Position numbers and translations under genes: made by a program
Shown: piece by piece, positions 1-6,969 of the stretch
How positions within the stretch are numbered: position 1 is the first letter of the stretch
Layout of the letters: every line of letters begins with the position of its first letter
Notes under the pieces: model-generated
Told to the model about the DNA's origin: nothing
The model's database searches: none
The model's input: the letters and a program-made list of their open reading frames with translations, nothing else
Assembly (NCBI GenBank): GCA_016932115.1
Contig: JAFGDM010000075.1
Coordinates: 1 to 38,654, forward strand
Length of the DNA: 38,654 nucleotides
Origin: Deltaproteobacteria bacterium
Lineage (GTDB): Bacteria; Desulfobacterota; DSM-4660; Desulfatiglandales; HGW-15
Direction: 5' to 3'

Positions 1-77
1 AGGCGGGCGGAGGTCTTCCGGGGTATCGCCGAAAGAGGTCGATCCTCGAAGTTCCCGTGAAGCTTCGCCGCCCGCCT
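1..77. other. Left-edge inverted repeat, possible structured RNA end or gene tail
   Basis: Bases 1-10 (AGGCGGGCGG) are the exact reverse complement of bases 68-77. Inside lie two smaller arms, 47-51 with 63-67 (CGAAG/CTTCG) and 35-38 with 44-47 (GAGG/CCTC), so a branched fold is possible. One forward frame is open from the window edge to a TGA at 58-60, so this could equally be the C-terminus of a gene cut by the edge, followed by its hairpin. I do not recognise a known RNA family. Nothing convincing was found in the remaining stretch 78-402 apart from the surE ribosome binding site. Confidence 0.2.
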
Positions 78-402
78 TTGCTACCCCTGGTTGTTTTAAT
101 GCTCCACCCCGAATACTCTTCGTTTTGCAGTCTTAAGAGGGACCCCCATGCCTGATGCTTGCAATTTTTTAAACAGCTAAATTGTTACGTGAATTCTTCT
201 TTCATCAGACTTGCAGCCCTGATTATGACTGTAAGTTCTTTGCGCTAAAGATCTTTGCGGGCCTCCTCTTTCAATGTTCGAGGTTTATTAATCATACCAT
301 AACGCAAATTGAACATAACCGGCAACGAAATCCGCTTCAGTTAATTCAACGGGGTTTCATGATTTGTCTTTTCCGTGGTATCCTTAAAGCGGAGGTAGAA
401 CG

Positions 403-1173
403 ATGAAACTGCTTTTGACCAACGATGACGGCATTTATGCACCCGGACTGCAAGCGCTTTACGAGGAACTGATGACGGACTTTGAAATCGACGTCATAGC
501 TCCGGACACGGAGATGAGCGCTGTAGGACACGCCATCTCACTTTCTTCGCCTCTCAGGGTGCAGAAGGTCTTCAAGAACGGCGTTTTCTTTGGATACGGC
601 GTCAAAGGGACCCCGGCAGACTGCGTAAAAATAGCCGTGCAGGAACTTCTTGATCAAACACCCGATATTATTCTTTCAGGGATCAACCTGGGCGCCAATG
701 TAGGGGTCAACGTGCTTTACTCAGGCACCGTCTCAGCCGCCACAGAGGGCGCTTTTCTGGGCATCAGGTCGGCGGCCATTTCGCTCAATACCAGGATCAA
801 CCCGGATTTTCGATTTGCCTCCCGATTCAGCCGGGAGATCATCCGTTTCATGCTCCAGCACGGCTTGAGGGACAGGACAGCTCTTAATGTGAATGTGCCG
901 AATCTTCCTTTGTCGGAAATTCGTGGGGTTGCCGTCACCCGCCAGGGTATGAGCAGGTTCAAGGAACGCTTCGAGCGACGCGTGGACCCCAGGGGCAATG
1001 TCTACTACTGGCTTACGGGAGAGACGCCCATAGAAGACCGTGTCCCGGACGCAGATTCAGTGGCCTTGAAAGACAAAAAAATCACCATTACCCCCATCAG
1101 TTACGACCTGACCTGCGAGGAGGAATTCAGTCGATTGCGAACCTGCTCCCTACCCGATCTTACAAGCCTTTAA
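403..1173 (+). CDS. surE: 5'/3'-nucleotidase SurE
   Basis: SurE is a cytoplasmic, divalent-metal-dependent survival-protein phosphatase that removes phosphate from nucleoside 5'- and 3'-monophosphates. The 256-residue protein has the usual family length. It carries the N-terminal TNDDG motif with metal-binding Asp8 and Asp9, Ser39 in the PDTEMSAVGH segment, and Asn95 in the SGINLGANVG segment followed by YSGT, which together form the active site. The ATG at 403 has a good GGAGG at 391-395. No gene partner is apparent: the upstream 300 bases hold no recognisable gene, and the next gene converges from the other strand beyond a large stem-loop. Confidence 0.97.
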   Translation: MKLLLTNDDGIYAPGLQALYEELMTDFEIDVIAPDTEMSAVGHAISLSSPLRVQKVFKNGVFFGYGVKGTPADCVKIAVQELLDQTPDIILSGINLGANVGVNVLYSGTVSAATEGAFLGIRSAAISLNTRINPDFRFASRFSREIIRFMLQHGLRDRTALNVNVPNLPLSEIRGVAVTRQGMSRFKERFERRVDPRGNVYYWLTGETPIEDRVPDADSVALKDKKITITPISYDLTCEEEFSRLRTCSLPDLTSL

Positions 1174-1191
1174 GATTTTACCAAAAACCGC

Positions 1192-1236
1192 GATACCCTC
1201 CTTTCCCTCTTCATGGAGAAAAGGGTGGAGGGTATC
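1192..1236. terminator. Bidirectional stem-loop between surE and the AtoE-type gene
   Basis: GATACCCTCC (1192-1201) pairs perfectly with GGAGGGTATC (1227-1236), and an inner CCCT/AGGG pair (1205-1208 with 1222-1225) extends the stem. It lies 18 bases after the surE stop and just beyond the stop of the opposing gene, the usual place for a shared terminator of convergent genes. A run of T is poor on both sides, so termination strength is uncertain. Confidence 0.6.
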
Positions 1237-1242
1237 TCCTTG

Positions 1243-2637
1243 TTACAAAAGGGGATAGAGCAAAAAGGCCGCAGAGGTAATGATCAGGTAAACAAAGAAC
1301 ACAAGAAGGAGCCATCCCATGATCTCCCTGAATTCCAGTTTTGCCACGGCAAGCATGGCGATAGCCCAAAAGGGCTGAATCATATCTGTCATCATGTCTC
1401 CCCATGCATAGGCCACCACGGTCTTATATGCTTCCACGCCCAATTCTTTCGCTGCAGGTAGGAGATAGGGCGCCGTGACTGCCCACTCCGAACCTCCGGA
1501 GGGAATGAGATAGTTGAGTAGGCCTGCATACCAGTAAGTGACCAAAAGGAATGTGCTGCCGCTGCAAATCGCGACAAAGGCCTTGGTGAAAACGGTGGCA
1601 AGTGCCGTGAACTTAAAGAGGCCGAAAATCCCGGCATAAAAAGGAAACTGGATGACAATGCCCCAAATAGCCTTCCCGGCATCTTCTGCGGCTTTCAAGA
1701 AACCCCAAGGTCTCCAGTGGAAGAGGACACCCAGCATGAGGAAGAACAGGTTGATGTTGTCGAGGTTGATGGCTTTGGCAAAACCGATCTGCTCCACCTT
1801 CCAGCCCAACCAAAAAAATCCTCCTACCGCCACGATGATATTCCAGCCACACCACCAGTTGGCCCAGGCCGAAAATCCTTCCATCTTCGCCGGTTTTGGC
1901 GGAGTTTCGTAGAGCTTCAGCCTGTCCATGAGTTCAGGCTTCACTTTGTAAGTCTTCTCTTCGGAAGGGTGCATCAATGCCATCATGGCCGTTATTACAA
2001 CGACAATGACGAGAGCCAGTATCAGGTTGAAGGGAGAGAAAACGGTCATGCTTGTGCTGATGGTTTCTGTGAGGTACCCCCCCTTGATAAGGAAATTATC
2101 CGGGGTGTTCACCAAAAGAGGGGCGGATGCAGACAGCCCGGCATGCCAGGTGCAGCCAAGGCCCAAATACGCGGAAGCCACCAGAAGGCGATAATCCACT
2201 TTCGGGTTGTTTTTCACGATGTACAGGGCCAGCATGGCGCTGCCGATGAGACTGATTCCCCACTGAAACCATGCGCTAATCATGGAAAAGAGGGCCATGA
2301 TCATGATGGCTTGCCAGGGCTTGTTCTTGTTGGGCCATGTGGAAATGCCGTTGAGGAGCAATTTCACAGGAGGCGAACACGCAAGAATATAGCCGGTCAT
2401 CATAATGAGGCACATCTGCATGGCAAAAGCGAGGAGGGTCCAGAACCCGTTACCCCATGCCTGGACGGCTTTAGATACTCCCACATCCCCCCAGATGAGG
2501 GCCATGATGAACGTGATGATGGTTAGGATCCAAACAATGACGAGGGCGTCGGGAATGTATCTCTCCGTCCAACGGGTGAGACCCGCACCCCAGTCCTTCA
2601 GAAAATCAACACCCGATCGTTGTTCCATCTTAGCCAT
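1243..2637 (-). CDS. atoE: AtoE-family short-chain fatty acid transporter
   Basis: A 464-residue polytopic inner-membrane protein rich in long hydrophobic segments. It resembles the AtoE short-chain fatty acid transporter family over its whole length; recognisable stretches include the N-terminal TRWTERYIPDALV segment, the HAGLSASAPLLVNTP segment and the C-terminal GGSEWAVTAPYL and WGDMMTDMIQPFW segments. The family carries acetoacetate or short fatty acids such as butyrate; direction and substrate here are inferred. The ATG has AAGGAG about 7 bases upstream. The gene stands alone: a rho-independent terminator separates it from lepB upstream, so it must have its own promoter in 2638-2723, where I found no clear consensus. 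It would fit an anaerobe that uses or excretes short fatty acids. Confidence 0.92.
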   Translation of the reverse strand: MAKMEQRSGVDFLKDWGAGLTRWTERYIPDALVIVWILTIITFIMALIWGDVGVSKAVQAWGNGFWTLLAFAMQMCLIMMTGYILACSPPVKLLLNGISTWPNKNKPWQAIMIMALFSMISAWFQWGISLIGSAMLALYIVKNNPKVDYRLLVASAYLGLGCTWHAGLSASAPLLVNTPDNFLIKGGYLTETISTSMTVFSPFNLILALVIVVVITAMMALMHPSEEKTYKVKPELMDRLKLYETPPKPAKMEGFSAWANWWCGWNIIVAVGGFFWLGWKVEQIGFAKAINLDNINLFFLMLGVLFHWRPWGFLKAAEDAGKAIWGIVIQFPFYAGIFGLFKFTALATVFTKAFVAICSGSTFLLVTYWYAGLLNYLIPSGGSEWAVTAPYLLPAAKELGVEAYKTVVAYAWGDMMTDMIQPFWAIAMLAVAKLEFREIMGWLLLVFFVYLIITSAAFLLYPLL

Positions 2638-2723
2638 GATAAGCTCCTTAGTAGCAGGTTAGCGGTTACAGGATCTCTCAAGCCCATACCCTTTTGACAT
2701 CACCTCCTTTCTTTTACATTCAA

Positions 2724-2757
2724 TAAAAAACCCTGAAAAGGCTTGGCCTTATCAGGG
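2724..2757 (-). terminator. Rho-independent terminator downstream of lepB
   Basis: Read on the minus strand, TCAGGG/CCCTGA (2752-2757 with 2731-2736) and AAGGC/GCCTT (2738-2742 with 2746-2750) form a two-part stem with a three-base loop, followed directly by six T (2725-2730 on the plus strand are A). It ends the lepB transcript before the AtoE-type gene. Confidence 0.88.
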
Positions 2758-2888
2758 CTATGAGATTACGGGTTGCGAGCATTCATTCACCTCTTGGGAA
2801 GATCTTGGTGAGCAGAAAACCCTTTATCCCTTGCGATCAAACCGAATCATAGACTTGAATAGCGAAATTTGTCAAGAAGTTAATCCGT

Positions 2889-3503
2889 CTACTTGATGAG
2901 GTGGAGAAATCGCTTCCAGTTCGGCCATGACCAGTAGATGATGAAGGCCTTTCCCTTGATAGACTCCGAGGGCACGAATCCCCAGAAGCGGCTGTCGTAG
3001 CTGTGATCCCGGTTGTCGCCCATGACGAAGTAGTGGCCTTCGGGAACCGTAACAGGGCCGAAGCCATGGGAACTTTCCATCCTGTTGACGCTGCGGGAAG
3101 CGGTGAAAAACCCATAAGGATCCTCAAAGGGCTTGCCGTTGATATAGACCTTATTACCTTGTATCCTTATCGTATCCCCCGGAAGGCCGATAATGCGTTT
3201 GATGAAATCCTTGCTTTTGTCCTCAGGATAGATGAAAACAACGACATCATTACGGTCCGGCTCATTGATTGGAATCAATGTGGTGCGGATAAAAGGGATC
3301 TTGACTCCATAGATAAACTTATTGACGAGAATGTGGTCTCCCACCAGAAGGGTCGGCTCCATGGACCCGGAAGGAATCTTGAAAGCCTGAACCACAAACG
3401 TTCTTATGAACAAGGCAAGCAGAACCGCAATGGCCGCAGCCTCAGCATACTCCCTGAAAGTACTCTTCTTCTTGATTGCCCTGGTATCTTTTGCCTTTTC
3501 CAA
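2889..3503 (-). CDS. lepB: Signal peptidase I
   Basis: LepB is the membrane-bound serine protease that cleaves signal peptides from exported proteins on the periplasmic side. With the start used here the protein has 204 residues: one N-terminal membrane segment (about 21-40), then the catalytic box IPSGSMEPTL with nucleophile Ser47, and the general-base box KRIIGLPGD with Lys102. The later GDNRDHSYDSR box is the conserved region E. The open frame continues upstream to an ATG at 3593, but that ATG lacks a ribosome binding site. A TTG at 3503 has GGAGA 7 bases upstream and gives a normal family N-terminus, so I chose it. It is divergent from the pilus operon; a TATAAT on the minus strand at 3627-3632 may be part of its promoter, although no good -35 was found. 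Confidence 0.95.
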   Translation of the reverse strand: MEKAKDTRAIKKKSTFREYAEAAAIAVLLALFIRTFVVQAFKIPSGSMEPTLLVGDHILVNKFIYGVKIPFIRTTLIPINEPDRNDVVVFIYPEDKSKDFIKRIIGLPGDTIRIQGNKVYINGKPFEDPYGFFTASRSVNRMESSHGFGPVTVPEGHYFVMGDNRDHSYDSRFWGFVPSESIKGKAFIIYWSWPNWKRFLHLIK

Positions 3504-3661
3504 TCTAAACTCTCCATTCCGAGATGAAAGCGGAACTGTAATCCCCTGCAGCGGCCTTTGTAAAGGGATTTCTACGCATACAAGATCTTGCATAATTTTC
3601 TGATATTATGCCCAATAAACATAGAAATTATATCAAATTTACTTAATTTATTAGAATTATC

Positions 3662-3689
3662 TTGACAAATTCGGGCATTTCAATATGAT
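3662..3689 (+). promoter_or_regulatory. Sigma70-type promoter for the HTH-pil operon
   Basis: TTGACA (3662-3667) and TATGAT (3684-3689) are separated by 16 bases, a near-consensus housekeeping promoter. The expected start of transcription is near 3696, so an in-frame ATG at 3685 lies inside the -10 box and cannot be the start codon of the first gene. Confidence 0.8.
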
Positions 3690-3744
3690 ATTAGAGCAGT
3701 CTGGAGGAGGTAGAGAAACCGAATCCCAAAATCTGGAGGGAAAA

Positions 3745-3945
3745 TTGCCGCAAAACATTGTCAGAGAAATCCGCGAGGAGCTCTTGATGAGCAAAGCTGA
3801 GTTGGCTAGAAAGGCCGGCGTCTCCCCTCTGACGATTGATCGCATCGAAAGGGGCAAGAATTGCCGCATGGAAACGAGAAGAAAGATCATCCTTGCCCTT
3901 GGATACAATCTTTCAGACAAAGATAAGATTTTTGAAGAGGATTAA
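3745..3945 (+). CDS. Small Xre/Cro-type helix-turn-helix regulator
   Basis: A 66-residue protein made almost entirely of one HTH_3 (Cro/C1) domain. The recognition region reads SKAELARKAGVSPLTIDRIE, followed by a basic segment and the typical RRKIILALGY helix. It should bind DNA as a dimer. The start is taken as TTG at 3745, with GGAGGG ending 4 bases before it; the longer ATG at 3685 overlaps the promoter -10. It is the first gene of the pilus transcript, 18 bases ahead of pilM, so it may control its own operon. That role is inference. There are no extra domains for ligand sensing. Confidence 0.85.
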   Translation: MPQNIVREIREELLMSKAELARKAGVSPLTIDRIERGKNCRMETRRKIILALGYNLSDKDKIFEED

Positions 3946-3963
3946 CGAGGGTTGAGGTTGACT

Positions 3964-5049
3964 ATGGCAACTCCCAAAAAAAACCAACTTGTCGGCCTGG
4001 ATATTGGTTCTCACTCTGTCAAGCTTGCTGAAATCGAAGATACCAAAAAAGGGAAATTTCTTAAGAATTTCGGAATCATCGGATTGCCACAGGATGCGAT
4101 TGTGGAGGGCGCGATCAAGGAAATGGAAATCGTGTCTTCGGCTATAAAGACCCTTTTCAAACAGTTAAAAATAAAAAACAAGAACGTAGTGACCTCCATC
4201 TCCGGTTATTCGGTCATCGTAAAGAAAATTAGTATGCAAAAAAGAGGAGATGCTGAACTGGAAGCTACGATCCAGGACGAGGCGGAGCAGTATATTCCGT
4301 TTGATATCCACGACGTTCACCTCGATTACGAGATCCTGCCGTCAGATGCCGATAATGAAGAGCAAAAAGGCTCCCAGAAGGATACGGGATTCATGGATGT
4401 AATGCTTGTGGCCGCAAAGAAAGACATCGTCGAAGACTATGTGAGCCTTCTTCATCTGACAGGGCTGAACCCCACGATCCTTGATGTCGATGCTTTTGCT
4501 GTTCAGAATTCCTTTGAGTTGAGTTCACAAAATATTTCAGGATGTTATGCTATCGTAAATATCGGGGCTGAAGAGTTGGGCATCAACGCGATCAAGAACG
4601 GCATTTCCATTTTTACAAGAGATTCTTCGTATGGAGGGTACCAGATCAATGAAGCTATCATGTCCAATTTCGGCATATCCTACGAGGAAGCTGAAAAGAT
4701 CAAGCTTGGAGGAACGAAGCTCGAAAGCAAGGAGAAAAGAGCTCTGGAAGATATCTTTACATCTGTGGTTTCAGGATGGGTGAACGAGATTAAAAGGGCT
4801 CTGGATTTTTTAAGCACCACGTATCCTGATGAAAGTATTGAGAAAATTTATCTTGTCGGAGGTTCCTGCCGGATTCCGGGGTTTAAAAAATATCTCGAAA
4901 TCGAAACGGAAATCCCTGTTCTGGAGCTGAATCCCTTCGCCAATCTCCAGATCAATGACAGGCTTTTTGATCCTAAATATTTGAGCTATATGGCTCCGCA
5001 GGCCGCCGTTGCCGTGGGCCTGGCGTTGAGGAGTATCGGGGACAAATGA
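3964..5049 (+). CDS. pilM: Type IV pilus assembly protein PilM
   Basis: PilM is the cytoplasmic actin-like ATPase that binds the PilN N-terminus and anchors the type IV pilus alignment complex. The 361-residue protein shows the phosphate-1 motif VGLDIGSHSVKLAEI near the N-terminus, the QDEAEQYIPFD segment typical of PilM, and the late adenosine motif IYLVGGSCRIPGF. The ATG at 3964 has GAGG 6 bases upstream and was preferred over TTG codons at 3952 and 3958. The stop overlaps the pilN start (ATGA), which implies translational coupling. Confidence 0.96.
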   Translation: MATPKKNQLVGLDIGSHSVKLAEIEDTKKGKFLKNFGIIGLPQDAIVEGAIKEMEIVSSAIKTLFKQLKIKNKNVVTSISGYSVIVKKISMQKRGDAELEATIQDEAEQYIPFDIHDVHLDYEILPSDADNEEQKGSQKDTGFMDVMLVAAKKDIVEDYVSLLHLTGLNPTILDVDAFAVQNSFELSSQNISGCYAIVNIGAEELGINAIKNGISIFTRDSSYGGYQINEAIMSNFGISYEEAEKIKLGGTKLESKEKRALEDIFTSVVSGWVNEIKRALDFLSTTYPDESIEKIYLVGGSCRIPGFKKYLEIETEIPVLELNPFANLQINDRLFDPKYLSYMAPQAAVAVGLALRSIGDK

Positions 5050-5633
5050 TACGAATCAATTTATTACCCTTCAGGGCGGCAAGGAAAAAAGAGAACATTA
5101 GAAGGCAGGTCAGCATCTATGCTCTCAGCGTAGTCTTTCTGTTGATTATGATGATTTATTTTTTCCTTCAGCTCGGCAGCACACTGAACGACCTCAAAGT
5201 GAAAGAGCAGAAGCTCCAGGCGGAGCTCAAGACTTATGAGGCAACCATCAAGAAAATCGCTGAGCTGGAAAGGAAAATCAAGGAGATCAGAGCCAAGCTG
5301 GATGTGATCAAAGAGCTTGAGAGGAACAAAACAGGGCCCGTCCACCTCCTCGATGAAATCACCATGGCGGTTCCGAAAGACAAATTGTGGCTAACCTCGC
5401 TCAAGGAGTCGGGGGGGACGCTCACTCTCACTGGTACGGCCATGGACAATGAAACCGTAGCCCTTTTCATGACTAATCTGGAGCAATCGGAACATGTTTC
5501 AACCGTAGATTTGCAGAGCTCTCGTTTGAGGAACCTGCCTGAGTACAAGTTAAGTGTTTCTGATTTTGTCTTAGAGTGCAGGACGTATGCCTTTAAGGAA
5601 GCAAAGGCTGAACCACCAAAAGGGAAGAAGTAA
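5046..5633 (+). CDS. pilN: Type IV pilus assembly protein PilN
   Basis: A 195-residue bitopic inner-membrane protein. It opens with MIRINLLPFR, the short cytoplasmic INLLP motif that docks in PilM. A single membrane helix follows at about 24-44, then a coiled coil rich in Lys and Glu (about 50-95), then a periplasmic ferredoxin-like fold containing the VPKDKLWLTSLKE segment. It pairs with PilO in the alignment subcomplex that links the cytoplasmic motor to the secretin. Its start overlaps the pilM stop and pilO begins 15 bases after its end. Confidence 0.95.
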   Translation: MIRINLLPFRAARKKENIRRQVSIYALSVVFLLIMMIYFFLQLGSTLNDLKVKEQKLQAELKTYEATIKKIAELERKIKEIRAKLDVIKELERNKTGPVHLLDEITMAVPKDKLWLTSLKESGGTLTLTGTAMDNETVALFMTNLEQSEHVSTVDLQSSRLRNLPEYKLSVSDFVLECRTYAFKEAKAEPPKGKK

Positions 5634-5648
5634 AGGGACGGTTAAGAC

Positions 5649-6245
5649 ATGGAGACAGGGTCTTTCACAGAAAAAGTTGAAAAGATAAGGATGCCTTACA
5701 GGATTGCGATCCTGGCGGGCACTGTCATTCTTTTGGTCGGGCTTTTTATTTGGTTCATTTACCTGCCTAAGAGCGAGCAGATCGACAAAGCTCGCCAAGA
5801 GATCAAGACGCTTGAGATAAAATTGAACCAGGCCAAAATGAAGGCTAAGGACTTGAAAAAATTCGAACAGGAATTCGCTGAAGTGAATATTCAGTTTGCA
5901 GACGCGCTCAACCTGCTTCCAAACAACAAGGAGATTCCGGCCCTCTTGAAGACCCTTACCCAGTTGGGAACAGATTCGCAACTGGAGTTTCTTTTATTCA
6001 GCCCCCAGCGGGAAAGGCCCAAGGATTTCTATATGGAAATACCGGTGGCGGTTCAGGTTAGCGGCTCATATCACAACGTGGCCGTCTTTTTTGATAAGGT
6101 GGGTCGAATGGACCGCATCGTAAACATCCTCAATGTGGACATGAAGCCGGTCAAGGACAGGTCCACCAGTTTGACCACCAAGTGTGACGCTGTAACTTAT
6201 CGATTCAAAGGTGAAACCGATGCTCCTCAACAAACCAAAAAGTAG
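5649..6245 (+). CDS. pilO: Type IV pilus assembly protein PilO
   Basis: A 198-residue bitopic membrane protein. A short cytoplasmic tail leads to one membrane helix at about 19-40. A coiled coil with alternating Lys and Glu spans about 45-80, followed by a periplasmic ferredoxin-like domain containing the PNNKEIPALLKTLTQLG and VQVSGSYHNVAVFFDKVG segments that are typical of PilO. It forms a heterodimer with PilN and binds PilP. The last 26 bases overlap the start of pilP in another frame. Confidence 0.95.
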   Translation: METGSFTEKVEKIRMPYRIAILAGTVILLVGLFIWFIYLPKSEQIDKARQEIKTLEIKLNQAKMKAKDLKKFEQEFAEVNIQFADALNLLPNNKEIPALLKTLTQLGTDSQLEFLLFSPQRERPKDFYMEIPVAVQVSGSYHNVAVFFDKVGRMDRIVNILNVDMKPVKDRSTSLTTKCDAVTYRFKGETDAPQQTKK

Positions 6246-6744
6246 TTTGTTCCTGGCCCTGGCTTTTGGTCTCTTGGCTTCCTGGGCAGGAGCTTCTTCG
6301 AAGGAAACTGTATACAAGTCGACCCTGCCTCCCAAGCCGACGGGGGGTGAGCTACGGGCGACATTAACGGTGCCCTCGGGAAATGAGCAGAAGACTTACA
6401 CCTATGATCCCACCGGCAAGACGGACCCCTTTAAATCCTTTATTCTGGAACAGGAAGAAACGGTGGAAAAGGTTAAGAGGCAACCCAGAACTTATCTGGA
6501 GACCCTTGAGCTCAGCCAGTTGGAGCTCATTGCCGTCATTACCGGTCCGCAAGGCAATTACGCTATGGTTCGCGATTCAAAAGGGGTGGGACATGTGATT
6601 GTCAAAGGAACGGCTATCGGCACGAACGGCGGCGTGGTGGATAAAATAACCGAGAAAGAGGTAATCATCCGGGAGGAGTACCAGGATTTCAAGGGCGCAA
6701 CAAGATTCAAAGATGTATCTAAAAAACTGCCCTCTCTCATATAA
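6220..6744 (+). CDS. pilP: Type IV pilus assembly protein PilP
   Basis: PilP bridges PilN/PilO and the N-terminal domains of the secretin PilQ in the periplasm. The 174-residue protein has a signal peptide (hydrophobic LFLALAFGLLASWAGA), a disordered linker rich in Pro and Lys, the TDPFKSF motif and a C-terminal beta domain containing LSQLELIAVITG. Unlike classical PilP lipoproteins there is no Cys at the end of the signal peptide; the expected cleavage is after WAGA. The ATG at 6220, inside the end of pilO, has AAAGG upstream; a GTG at 6211 is less likely. A repeat-filled gap of 225 bases follows before pilQ. Confidence 0.92.
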   Translation: MLLNKPKSSLFLALAFGLLASWAGASSKETVYKSTLPPKPTGGELRATLTVPSGNEQKTYTYDPTGKTDPFKSFILEQEETVEKVKRQPRTYLETLELSQLELIAVITGPQGNYAMVRDSKGVGHVIVKGTAIGTNGGVVDKITEKEVIIREEYQDFKGATRFKDVSKKLPSLI

Positions 6745-6809
6745 CCGTTCAAACAATGCTGGTGTAAGGGGCGCGTGAGGTCTTGAAAATTTACAGGCAA
6801 ACCAAATTA

Positions 6810-6941
6810 GATGATCTCGTAAAGGTCGGAAAACGCTCTTTTTTGTCATTCCCGCGCGGGCAGGAATCCAGTCTTTTCAAGTAGTTCTGGACTCCCGCCC
6901 GCGCTGGAGTGACGATTAGGGGGACTTTTTACGAGTTCATC
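6810..6941. repeat. MITE-like palindromic element between pilP and pilQ
   Basis: Two nested inverted repeats form one palindrome of about 130 bases. The outer arms are GATGATCTCGTAAAGGTC (6810-6827) and a matching GACTTTTTACGAGTTCATC (6923-6941). The inner arms start GTCATTCCCGCGCGGG (6845) and end CGCTGGAGTGAC (6913), with GGAATCCAG facing CTGGACTCC around the centre. No reading frame is inside. The GTCATTCCCGC..GGAATCCAG core is a widespread dispersed bacterial repeat type. RNA across it would form a long hairpin inside the pil transcript. Confidence 0.8.
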
Positions 6942-6969
6942 ACACTTAGGTTTTTTAAGGAGAAAATCC

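Noticed and set aside
1717-2526. 269-codon plus-strand open frame opposite the AtoE-type gene
   Set aside because: Antisense to a typical membrane protein; the product is rich in His and charged residues, as expected from reversed hydrophobic codons.
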